DNA of 12,232 nt from Euperipatoides rowelli (lineage: Eukaryota; Onychophora; Udeonychophora; Euonychophora; Peripatopsidae), in assembly GCA_003024985.2 (NCBI GenBank), contig PXIH01S0007161.1, one strand, 5' to 3'. The notes under the pieces are model-generated. The model was not told the DNA's origin. It saw nothing but the letters and a program-made list of their open reading frames with translations, and ran no database searches. Positions 1 to 7,520 of the stretch are shown one piece after another (positions within the stretch are counted from its first letter, which is position 1; each line of letters starts with the position of its first letter). The position numbers were made by a program, and so were the translations under genes.

Positions 1-577
1 ATGCATTATTTCTAAATAGAAAACTTCGGACTATTTATAATAGAGGGCAGCACCTGATTAACAATCATTTTTACATTCAGTCTAATGTGGAGAAAAATAC
101 CGGTAATTAATTTTTGTGATTATTCACTAATGGCTATTCTCTCAATTTTAATTTCTTTCTACTGTAGATATTTTTATAAGATATTCTAACTTCAAATGGA
201 AAAAATTAAGTTCAAAATAACTATTGCAGTTCTTAATATTTTATTTTATTTTCTCTGTTTTGCTACAATATTTTTTAAATTGCATTGTAAATTACATGAC
301 AAACAAATATTGACTGTTATCAGTGTAACCTTTATAATATACTGTACGGTAATATTCCTTGACAAAACATGACATCACAAGATGTATCACTTTCTCGGTA
401 TCATATTATTACCCTCCTCCCTTTTTTATCCTTTTCTAAAATATACTGGTATAAAAGAATACAGGTAATGACGCATAGAATAACTTTACTATTGGTGCAT
501 TCATAAGAGGGAGAGATTAAAGCCTGAAATATCCCACCTACACATCTTTTTTTTTAAGATTTGTAATATATTTTCCT

Positions 578-578
<1 letters not shown>
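1..578. other. AT-rich intergenic or intronic background
   Basis: I see no gene, RNA or bounded repeat here. The stretch is AT-rich, with short pyrimidine tracts near 411-440 and just before the poly-C run. All reading frames are short and broken by stops. Confidence 0.6.

Positions 579-637
<59 letters not shown>
579..637. repeat. Poly-C homopolymer, 59 bases
   Basis: An uninterrupted run of 59 C follows a T/C-rich lead-in (ttttcctt) and ends abruptly at AAACAAAATCG. It stands out sharply against the AT-rich surroundings. The minus strand is a 59-base G run able to form G-quadruplexes, and the C strand could form an i-motif. Homopolymers this long slip during replication and are hard to sequence, so the stated length may be wrong. 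Confidence 0.97.
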
Positions 638-639
<2 letters not shown>

Positions 640-1021
640 ACAAAATCGCCAGACTGTTGAAAATTATTCTTTTACTATCCTATAGATCTAAAAAAAATTC
701 TACTTACTCTGACAATTATAAAAATAAATCTGGATGTTCTTTTATAAGTTTAACAAAAATTTAAATTTTTGCCACAACCATTTTTGTGTAAATTTTCACA
801 TCTTCCTACCCCCCACCCTCCCTCCAAACCTTACAAAAGCATGTTTTAGGTATTAAAAAAATAATACAGCAGATATTAAATAAGTACCGTGTTCTCAGAA
901 ATGTCTAGAATGAATGTAAAAATCTTGTTTTGGATTTATAAGTTATAAAATGTGTGTTATAATATTTATAAACTATAATTTAAATTATAAATTATGTGTT
1001 CTGCTAGATATAAAAAATAAA
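638..1021. other. AT-rich background, no gene
   Basis: There is a C/T-rich patch at about 805-830 (runs of CCCC and CCTCC), and the rest is AT-rich. I see no coding frame, RNA gene or terminal repeat. The last bases run into the left target duplication of the hAT-like element. Confidence 0.55.
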
Positions 1022-1029
1022 CTTTTGAA
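1022..1029. repeat. Left target-site duplication of hAT-like element 1
   Basis: CTTTTGAA lies directly before the CAGTG terminus. The 8 bases directly after the other terminus, at 1467-1474, are CTTTTGAC, matching at 7 of 8. Eight bases is the usual target duplication of hAT transposons. Confidence 0.72.
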
Positions 1030-1050
1030 CAGTGCTTTGAATTCTAGCGT

Positions 1051-1073
1051 AATTACCCTATTATAGGGTAATT
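1051..1073. repeat. Near-terminal palindrome of hAT-like element 1
   Basis: Perfect 11-base arms, AATTACCCTAT and ATAGGGTAATT, are separated by a single T. The palindrome begins 21 bases inside the left end of the element and carries the TTACCC/GGGTAA motif that recurs at the other end. It may be a subterminal transposase site or simply a hairpin. Confidence 0.8.
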
Positions 1074-1187
1074 TCTGAGAGTCTAGGTTGCAATTTAAGG
1101 TAAATCAAGATTTAGGGTATTTTTAGGGTAACGGTCATAAATAAATACACAAAAATTTAACCTAAAAAAATACAAAAAAAAAATACT

Positions 1188-1337
1188 TTAATGAAACAAA
1201 TTCTCACCATTATAGTCAGGAATTACAAATTTGAGACCCTTACATGTATGTGTATTTCCATTGGCCATTGCAATAAAATATTCTGAGGCTTTGCGTGTAC
1301 CATTAGTTGCTTCAACTATCACCAGCAGCACCAAATA
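1188..1337 (-). pseudogene. Unrecognised coding-like remnant inside hAT-like element 1
   Basis: Read on the minus strand from 1337 down to the TAA at 1188-1190, this is 49 open codons with balanced, protein-like composition, including KASEYFIAMANGNTHTC followed by a KGLKFVIPDYNG stretch. That differs from the Ile/Phe/Lys-rich chance frames elsewhere in the window. The only Met is internal (1266-1268), and an in-frame TAG lies just upstream at 1338-1340. A neighbouring frame upstream (about 1320-1380) is also open and hydrophobic, so a frameshift or old splice site may separate two pieces of one frame. I do not recognise the family. It could be the remains of a transposase 3' end, a host exon fragment captured by the element, or chance. 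Confidence 0.25.
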
Positions 1338-1466
1338 CTACTATTAATACACTAATGGTCGTATTCCAAAATGCCAGGTAAAAATTAAAAAAAAAAATTA
1401 GGGTAATGTAGAGTAACTTTAGCAGTCGTGTAAGGGTAAAACTAAACCTTCAGATTCACAACACTG

Positions 1467-1474
1467 CTTTTGAC
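1467..1474. repeat. Right target-site duplication of hAT-like element 1
   Basis: CTTTTGAC directly follows the right terminus (CACTG on the plus strand) and matches the left flank CTTTTGAA at 7 of 8 positions. Confidence 0.72.
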
Positions 1475-1507
1475 TGGTTTTAAGAACATGGAAATTAGGT
1501 TTTGAAA

Positions 1508-1830
1508 TGTGGGTTGGTATACCTGGAGGGGAAAGGGAACCAAGTCCGATCCAAGCTAAAATATAGTTGATCCTGTAGTCCTGAAGAGGAGCACTTCACG
1601 ATTGCAGTTCAGATTATGATAGGAAAAAGTCAAGATGAGCTGTAAGCTGTAAACCTGAAAGAAAGATTATTTAGCTACAGTATATAAAATCCTTTGCCAA
1701 AATATGCTAAGTTCAAGATCCCCTTGGATGATATAATTTTCTAAGGATTTCCTGATTGTTTACCAAAGAAGATATGCACAGTAAATTTATAATTCAACAA
1801 TTTATTTGACATATACTGGATTATTGTAAT
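1508..1830 (+). repeat. Dispersed repeat, copy A
   Basis: This segment aligns collinearly with 10598-10890. The best block is GAGGAGCACTTCACGATTGC here against GAGGGGCACTTCAGAATAGC there, both followed by AGTTCAGAT. Other matched blocks are CTAAAATATAGTTGATCCT against CTAAAAGTTATGCTGAACCT, the TATATAAAATCCTTTGCC / TGTATAAACCTTTTCC pair, and the AACAATTTATTTGACAT / AACTATTTATTACATGC pair near the right edge. Divergence is high and both ends are uncertain. I see no terminal inverted repeats, poly-A tail or coding frame. It is more likely part of an old mobile element than a functional sequence, and the family is not recognised. Confidence 0.65.
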
Positions 1831-2165
1831 TGACCTGTGATTGATTTTTTTAAATTAATGATTTGATTGGTTTAATTATTGTCTACTGGACTTAATTTTG
1901 GTCTTACTGATCAATTGATTGATTGATAATTTAAATTGATTAGATCAAATACATCAATCAGTGATTTCATGACCAGTTTTGGCCATTTACTTTTAATGAA
2001 ATTATGACATTATTCTAATTAGCATTTGTCTGTAATCTTGACTATCTTAGAGTTTGCAGAGAGACTCGAACTTTGAACCTGCTCCAGTCAACAGTGAAAA
2101 TAGTCTGATCCTGAATTTATTCATATCCATTTGGGGAGATAGCCTATCAACTTAGAAATTTTTAG
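1831..2165. other. AT-rich stretch with ATTGATT motifs
   Basis: 1840-1970 has many overlapping ATTGATT/AATCAAT words, including a short (GATT) run at about 1915-1927, so it can fold on itself weakly. 2040-2165 is less AT-biased but has no sustained reading frame. No gene is supported. Confidence 0.5.
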
Positions 2166-2269
2166 AGAAATATAACGCCCCTGTGGACTAAAGAAGAGAT
2201 CGCTGAAATCACCAAAGCAATTGAACGCTTATTACAACTATACAAATTATATTGTTTCCTCCATCCAGA
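2166..2269 (+). other. Possible internal exon or exon relic (weak)
   Basis: This 104-base segment is open in one frame and begins after TTTTTAG (acceptor-like). It is followed by GTAAGT at 2270-2275, a good donor-like hexamer, although the base before it is A rather than the usual G. The frame reads RNIT, then PLWTKEEIAEITKAIERL, then QLYKLYCFLHPE before a stop overlapping the donor. The helical, charged W-T-K-E-E stretch looks more protein-like than neighbouring frames. The opposite strand is also open here, the acceptor lacks a long pyrimidine tract, and no second exon can be paired with it. I do not recognise the protein; chance or an old transposon fragment is as likely. Confidence 0.15.
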
Positions 2270-2275
2270 GTAAGT

Positions 2276-3073
2276 GAGAGAGAGCCATTAGTCATCTCAA
2301 TATGAATGCCTGAAACCAAAGATGAAAATGGCAAATAAATATAACAGACCCCATAACCAAAGTAAGATCCTCTACTAATAATTCAAGATTCCAGTACTAA
2401 TAATCGCTTCAGCTCCAGTTTTAAAACCTCTCAAATTAAATAAATTTAGAAATATTATTTTTTTTGCATTTTCCACTGCACTCCCTTTTATTTTTACACC
2501 TGCATAAACTTTGTAATTATTTTATTGTGAAAAAGAACATTTCTTTACATCAGACATTTGTCCCTTCTCTAAAATCATTTAACCGTTAAAATTTCCTCTA
2601 TTTCATTGCTACTTTTATTTACTTGTAGAGACCCCTCATCAACTTTGTACTAGTAAAAGACTTTCTTCCCTTCCTTTGCTTCCCTTAAAATCTACCTGGG
2701 TGATTCCTGCCAAGTAAATTTTTTTATTGAAAATCTTATTTTTATTTTAAATTGTAAAATTTAAAGATCAGAGTTAATTCAATTTTTTTTTTATATTTTT
2801 ATGCATTTTTATGTAGGGATAATTTTATTTAATTTTTTAGTTAGGAAATTTATTAAAAATCAGTTAAGTCAATAAACTAAGTTCATTCATTAAATGTCTT
2901 GTTGTTGGGAAAGTCCATTAAATTACTGTGTATAGTAATTACTTAGAACAAGCAAATATTGTCTGTAACTTCTATTTTTAATTATTTAGTCTCTATTGTT
3001 AATGTAAAACCAATCTGTTAAATAAATTAACTTTGTAAAAGTAATATTTTTTTATGAAAGAAAAGAAAATTAA
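2276..3073. other. AT-rich background, no gene
   Basis: The stretch contains T- and A-rich runs (about 2456-2466 and 2783-2792) and scattered AATAAA-like words expected from composition. The small palindrome AGTAATTACT lies near 2935. No reading frame, RNA gene or bounded repeat was found. Confidence 0.55.
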
Positions 3074-3119
<46 letters not shown>

Positions 3120-3332
3120 CCTTAAGTAAGTCGATAAGTAACAGAAATAGAGGCAAAAATAAACTAGTGCCATCTATTAAGTAAAGTTGTAACTAAAATT
3201 TTAATTCAAGCTAATAGTATTGGGTTTTAACTTTAATTTTTTTTTTCACTTTTAAACCAATGGTAGGAGGGAAATATTAATTGACTTCATTTAACCACCT
3301 ATGGCGCAGATGTTTTTATCCGGATTATCTAG
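3074..3332 (+). mobile_element. Short Helitron-like element, copy 1 (259 bp)
   Basis: The element starts with TC (TCTGTATATA) and ends with CTAG. It is flanked by A on the left (3073) and T on the right (3333), the A-to-T insertion typical of Helitrons, with no target duplication. After the TA-rich start come AAAGCC and an ACTAGTGCCATCTATTAAG block, then one T-run/TTTAAACCAATGG/AGGAGGG core, then GAAATATTAATT and a GCGCAGATG block near the end. The same blocks recur in order at 6658-7520, which shows this is a family. The usual 3' hairpin is not clean here; ATCCGGAT at 3319-3326 is the only obvious palindrome. It is far too short to encode a Rep/helicase. The assignment rests on the termini, not on a protein. 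Confidence 0.62.
3078..3115. repeat. (TA)19 microsatellite
   Basis: There are nineteen uninterrupted TA units. It begins four bases inside the Helitron-like start and probably grew from the TATATATA that such elements carry at their 5' end. Confidence 0.98.
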
Positions 3333-3703
3333 TTATTTAATAAATGCCTTGACAATGTCAAGAGCTTAAATTTACCCTCATTGTTAAAGTCAGTTTTTTC
3401 TTTATTGTTGCTTCTTTTTTTTTTTATCATATAAAACAAACCATTATAATATTATTATTCCTTTGTCATTTCCCATTAAATTGTCTAATATTAGTCTAAC
3501 ACATTTGATAGGCTGAAATGGGCATAACTCTTATGCATAGATATATGAGCCTCTAACTAAATTGAGCTCAGCCTTCCTTAAGCAAATTTGTCATATCATA
3601 AACACACAAAACTTATATCAAAACAAATCATGTTTTTATTTCAGATACCAAGATATCCAATTATTTATATTATTGCTTATTGTTCGAGATGTATCTTGGG
3701 TAG
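3333..3703. other. AT-rich background, no gene
   Basis: No sustained frame or RNA gene is visible. A loose inverted pair, ACCAAGATATC near 3646 and GATGTATCTTGGG near 3688, is the only structure seen, and it is imperfect. Confidence 0.5.
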
Positions 3704-3955
3704 TTAATTTTTTATATTAGAATAGACTTTTTATTTATTTTTAGTTTAGTTAGCTTTTATTTCAAATCGGCAAAGGGTGATCGTATAAAGTCTACAAATT
3801 TCATGATGGTGCTCTATGCATTGATTATCTTTGTTCGGAGCGACATCTACCTTGCAGTGTCTTTGCAATCGCATATTTTGAAAACTTGGAGTATTTATTT
3901 CAACTCTCTATTTTCTTACATTTACATCTTTAGTAAGAGAATGATAGAAGTATGA
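3704..3955 (+). other. Unrecognised 83-codon stop-free segment (weak)
   Basis: The plus strand is open for 83 codons between a TAG at 3701-3703 and a TGA at 3953-3955. The first Met codons are at about 3803-3808, giving a product of only about 50 residues. The part around 3765-3870 is less AT-biased and encodes KGDRIKSTNFMMVLYAL then FVRSDIYLAVSLQSH. The minus strand is also open across the same GC-richer patch, so the base composition rather than selection may explain it. An open run of this length is expected about once by chance in a window this size and composition. No family is recognised. Confidence 0.1.
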
Positions 3956-5534
3956 TTTTCACGGTCAAGTCAATATGGCTGTCATTTATTGATGTAGATA
4001 GCTGTCAGGTATATAACAAAATTATTTATACTCTGACACTCCACAAATATACAACATGAATATAAAATGTTGTATTGTATGATTATATACTTTGCAGAGC
4101 ACTTTTCTGTGATGCTTGTTGGCTTATGTTCTTGCACATTGTTAAACAATACTGTAGTTCTTAATACATTACAACCAATAATAAAGATAATATACATTAC
4201 AATATAATATAACTGGTGATTCAGCAACTGTTTGTAATTTGGAGCTTCAGTACTATGTATTTAGTTTTAAGGGTTACATGTGTGAGTAGAAACATATGAG
4301 TCCTGTCTATAAACAGATTATGGTGATGACAGGCACATTACAGTTTCTTTGGCCTTGAATCACCACCTTGTACATCTCAAAATACCTAAGGCTTGACATT
4401 GAAAAATATTTATAAATGTAGAAAATATGACTAACAATTTTCTTTGTTCTATTGGAAAAGACAATCATTTGAGATATCATTATCACTGGCTTGCCCTCTG
4501 GTATACTTTTCAATAGAATGGTGATAAGAAAAATTATTTCAGAGGCAGAGCCATATTTTATGTCACATGACAGTCCAATTTATCATACGCTATTTTGTGA
4601 AGTATGTAAATTAAGTATATGTGTAGGACAAAAAAATTGTTTTGCTATCTGATTTTAATGTAATTTACGTTCTTTTAAAAAAATCATGTCAGTGTAAGGA
4701 TTTGCATATTGGCGACAGACAACACTTTTAATACAGTCTCCTGTATGTACCTTGAATCTTTATTAGAACACCATACAAAAAACATATTGGGATTAAATAA
4801 ATTATTAAAATACAAATTGAAACTAAACAAAAGAAAATGGAATTGACCTTTTTTGCTGAGGAAACATAACCTAAACAAAAAAATTACCTTTATGCTCCAG
4901 AATTAAATCATTAAATGAATAACTCATTAGCAGTTTTTTATATTCTTTTGTTCTTAAAATGTTCATAATGGATTTACATTATGTGAATATTATAGTAATT
5001 AGCTTAATAGCATTAAATAAATTGTGTATTAGCTATAAAATACACTTTAACTTCTGTCACAATTGAATCTATTTGTACATGATTAGCATTATATGATATA
5101 TTTGGAGACAATAAAGTTTGGTGGATCATCCGCACAACTTCACTTAAAAATAATTCATTTTTATTCATCTGAATAGTTTTGCATTTATCCTAAAATTTGC
5201 AATATATAAAATTTGATTATATTTTAATTTTATTATTCATTCTACAGCTTAATATAATTATAAATAATGCTGTTCATATCACTAGTTGATATAAACAGCT
5301 GGAAGAAAGTAAAAAAGTTGTCTAGATACAATCTGGAATGTATGAGCTATTTGTTCAAATAAACTGCCACATAATGGCAAGTTGCCATTTATCTATACCC
5401 ATACATTGTGCTTTATGGTGGTCTTACATCTTTATATACATCATTTAAAAATAGAGTATGTACCACTATGAAAAGTAAGGCATTAAAAGAAAAATTGTTT
5501 TAAAATTTATTCTAATTGATTAATTTATGTTAAA
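3956..5534. other. Long AT-rich region without supported genes
   Basis: Three minus-strand frames of 64-81 codons occur here (3982-4227, 4307-4513, 4684-4878). They are rich in Ile, Tyr, Phe, Asn and Lys, lack domains, and are what chance gives at this composition. The part at 4240-4560 is slightly less AT-rich but shows no motif. A small palindrome at 5373-5389 is listed separately. No RNA gene or transposon end was identified. Confidence 0.5.
5373..5389. repeat. 17-base palindrome
   Basis: Perfect arms AATGGCAA and TTGCCATT flank a single G. No associated gene or element is visible, so it may be fortuitous. Confidence 0.8.
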
Positions 5535-5848
5535 ACCCTTTCCACTCAAATGCCTATAATAGGTTGACACTTAATAGTAAAAAATTTTTTGTTCCACTCC
5601 ACAGTCGATTATAAATTGACATATTCTCTTTACAATTCAACACTTCAACAATCATTATTATCCTAAAAAAATGTTTCAAATTAGTAAAATTTATGTTCTT
5701 AAGGACTAAAATATATTTGTTTTTAATTATACCAAACAATTTAAAAAAAAAACTAAAATTGAAATCAGGAGATTTAAAACAATGAAATCAATGAACTTTT
5801 AATTTGGAGTATAACAGAACCGTTAAAATTAATTGGAGTGGAAATGGT
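5535..5848. mobile_element. Possible MITE bounded by 17-bp inverted repeats (314 bp)
   Basis: The left end ACCCTTTCCACTCAAAT and the reverse complement of the right end (5832-5848), ACCATTTCCACTCCAAT, match at 15 of 17 bases. A related word, TTCCACTCCA, also occurs inside at 5592-5601. The length and inverted ends fit a miniature transposon. No target duplication is visible: the left flank ends GTTAAA and the right flank begins CAGTAC. The superfamily therefore cannot be assigned and the true ends may be elsewhere. A 61-codon minus-strand frame inside is AT-rich and has no recognisable features. Confidence 0.35.
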
Positions 5849-6206
5849 CAGTACTTTATATCAGAACCTTGAAGCTGTTATTTAGTATCTATTTTATTTT
5901 TTTAAATAATTTGCTTATATTCACCAAAAAAATTATAAATGCTAGTAGAAATACAATATACATCTTTGGTAAACAAATTTTACATTAATTTAGAAAATGA
6001 ATAAAACCTACTTTTGGATTCTAGCATGATTTACAAAAATTATTTTACTGATAATACAATTTCAATTTACAAAGAAAATGAAAGCAAGGAATTACAGTAA
6101 TCAATGTATTAGCTGAAAGGAAAGTAATAATAAAAAATATCAAAAATTAATAATTATGTAAAAGGAAAACAAACACTCTCTTGTATGTCCAAACTTTTAA
6201 GCCTGC
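5849..6206. other. AT-rich background, no gene
   Basis: Only AT-rich sequence and short A/T runs are seen. No sustained frame, RNA gene or repeat boundary is present. Confidence 0.55.
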
Positions 6207-6436
6207 TCTACACTTGTGATAAATCAAGACGATAGGATCACCGTGATAAATCGCCAAAAGTTCAATACCTTGTCTCTTATGAGTTTGTCTACTTTAACGA
6301 TTCAATCGCCTCGATCGAGAAGTTGCAATCGAATCACAGGATCGCCAAAGTAATTAAGTTAGCGATTCGAGCACAGTTACATGTTATTCAATCTGTTTTC
6401 AGATTTGTTTCTACATTAGCGATTGAATCGTCACGA
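6207..6436. repeat. Cluster of CGATT-type direct and inverted repeats
   Basis: TCTAC followed by a CGATT/GTGAT word recurs three times in the same direction, at 6207, 6288 and about 6410. ACGATTCAATCGC (6297-6309) and GCGATTGAATCGT (6419-6431) are a perfect 13-bp inverted pair 109 bases apart. GTGATAAATC occurs at about 6216 and 6243, with the small palindrome ATCACCGTGAT between. The area is visibly richer in CG dinucleotides than its surroundings. It looks like one end or a remnant of a transposon with subterminal repeats, but I cannot find matching termini or target duplications. Confidence 0.5.
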
Positions 6437-6992
6437 TTTGACTATTCAAAATAACAAAAATATTAGTTTTAAATTAATTTAACTATCACTTCCCTATTAA
6501 TAATTTTTTATTTATTTACTTTTTTTCTCTGACAAAATTACGGACAAAAAAGACAATAATAATTTAAAAAAAATTAAGATGAGAAAATTCTAATAAGAAA
6601 AGTTGTTTATAAATTAGACTGAATAAAGAATAAATGAAAATGCTGTATGTTTTTTTTTCTTATTTAATATACTGTAATGTATTGTATATTTATTGCCAGC
6701 TGCGTTTTTTTTTAATAAGGTAGCCGCCCTATAACCGCGGACTAAATGCCAGAGGTAATTAAAAGTAGAAAATCGTCCCTGAATTAGGAAAGATTATTTC
6801 GAAGTTGGCCATACAAACAGTTTAATTGGCGGAGTTGTAGATGCTTCACATTCAATGTTCAGCATGCCTTTTTCTAAACACAGTAATCAAAATGAATGCT
6901 ATCAAAAAGTGATAAGGCTATACAGATACAAAGTGAATTTAGATTCATTTCCAGCAGTTGACTGGTTTATGTTTTAAAATTGGAATATAATA

Positions 6993-7360
6993 TTTTTTTC
7001 ATTTTTAAACCAACGGGGAAGGGGAGGTGACAAGTGGACGGAATAAGATTTGGTTTTAACTTTTAGAATTTGCAAATAGGATTTTATCATTTTTAAATCA
7101 ATAGGATATGGGGCAAAAAAAAAGGAGGGAGGGGAAAGGGTGCAAATGGGTGTAGGGGGAAATAACAGGGGCAGGGATCAATGGGTGGATGGGGAAAGAA
7201 CAGGTGGAGGAGGGGGGAAATGAATTTCCAACTATTTAAACGGTTTAGATTATAGAATTAGAAAATAAGATTTTTTGGTTTTTAAGCAAATGGGGAAGGA
7301 GGAAAATGGGTGGGTGGAATAATTTTTTTTTTCATTTTCAACCAATGAATGGAGGGGTGA
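6993..7360 (+). repeat. Four degenerate G-rich core units
   Basis: The pattern T-run, ATTTTTAAACCAA, then TGGGGA/GGAGGGG-type sequence appears at about 6993-7027, 7081-7114, 7271-7305 and 7323-7360. Spacing is uneven (88, 190 and 52 bases). The single core of copy 1 at about 3238-3271 is the same motif. Internal unit number therefore varies between copies, as in some non-autonomous Helitron-like elements with tandem cores. Confidence 0.6.
7127..7159 (+). other. G-quadruplex-type motif
   Basis: Five G runs of three to five are separated by loops of 1, 3, 7 and 4 bases (GGG-A-GGGG-AAA-GGG-TGCAAAT-GGG-TGTA-GGGGG). This satisfies the usual pattern of four G3+ runs with loops of 1-7. More G runs follow to about 7220. 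Any role is unknown. Confidence 0.75.
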
Positions 7361-7520
7361 GAAGGGGATGAGGTAAAAAATGGGTGGAGGGGGCCAAAAA
7401 CACCTAGAGTGGAGAAATAATTAATTTCCGTCATTTTGGACAATTGATCCTTTTCAATTTAATAATAATATTTTTTTGTTAACATCCTAGGGTGCAGATG
7501 TTCTGTGTGGGTTTAGCTAG

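Larger units (their letters stand above)
1030..1466. mobile_element. Non-autonomous hAT-like transposon 1 (MITE), 437 bp
   Basis: The left end reads CAGTGCTTTGAAT. The right end, read on the minus strand, is CAGTGTTGTGAAT, so 11 of the first 13 positions match. CAGTG-type ends with 8-bp target duplications are characteristic of the hAT superfamily, and the flanks are CTTTTGAA and CTTTTGAC. At 437 bp it cannot encode a full transposase and would have depended on enzyme supplied elsewhere. GGGTAA/TTACCC motifs recur inside near both ends (about 1051-1073, 1096, 1114, 1125, 1401, 1433), which may be subterminal binding-type repeats; that role is inference. A 49-codon minus-strand coding-like remnant lies in the middle. 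The imperfect ends and target duplication suggest an old, immobile copy. Confidence 0.74.
6658..7520 (+). mobile_element. Helitron-like element, copy 2, with amplified G-rich core (about 863 bp)
   Basis: The 3' end is CTAG at 7517-7520 followed by T, preceded by GGTGCAGATGTTCTG, which matches the GCGCAGATGTTTTTA of copy 1. GAAATAATTAATT at about 7410 matches GAAATATTAATT of copy 1. Near the left, ACTAAATGCCAGAGGTAATT aligns with ACTAGTGCCATCTATTAAG at a similar distance from the start. The 5' end is less certain: TCTTATTTAATATACTG at 6658 fits a TC start, but the preceding base is T rather than A. Copy 1 has one core unit and this copy has four. No Rep/helicase frame is present, so it is non-autonomous or an internally deleted relic. 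Confidence 0.5.

Noticed and set aside
400-440. CCCTCCTCCC tract at 411-421 and the pyrimidine patch at 805-830 as reversed copies of the G-rich Helitron-like core
   Set aside because: Only the low-complexity pyrimidine runs agree. The flanking TTTAAACCAA-type words and element termini are missing.
2041-2080. GACTCGAACTTTGAACC as a tRNA fragment
   Set aside because: No acceptor stem or other arms can be paired around it.
3982-4878. Minus-strand frames at 3982-4227, 4307-4513 and 4684-4878
   Set aside because: All are Ile/Tyr/Phe/Asn/Lys-rich, without domains, signal sequences or splice context, and of a length expected by chance at this base composition.
5554-5739. 61-codon minus-strand frame
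   Set aside because: AT-driven composition. It lies within the possible inverted-repeat element and shows no transposase feature.
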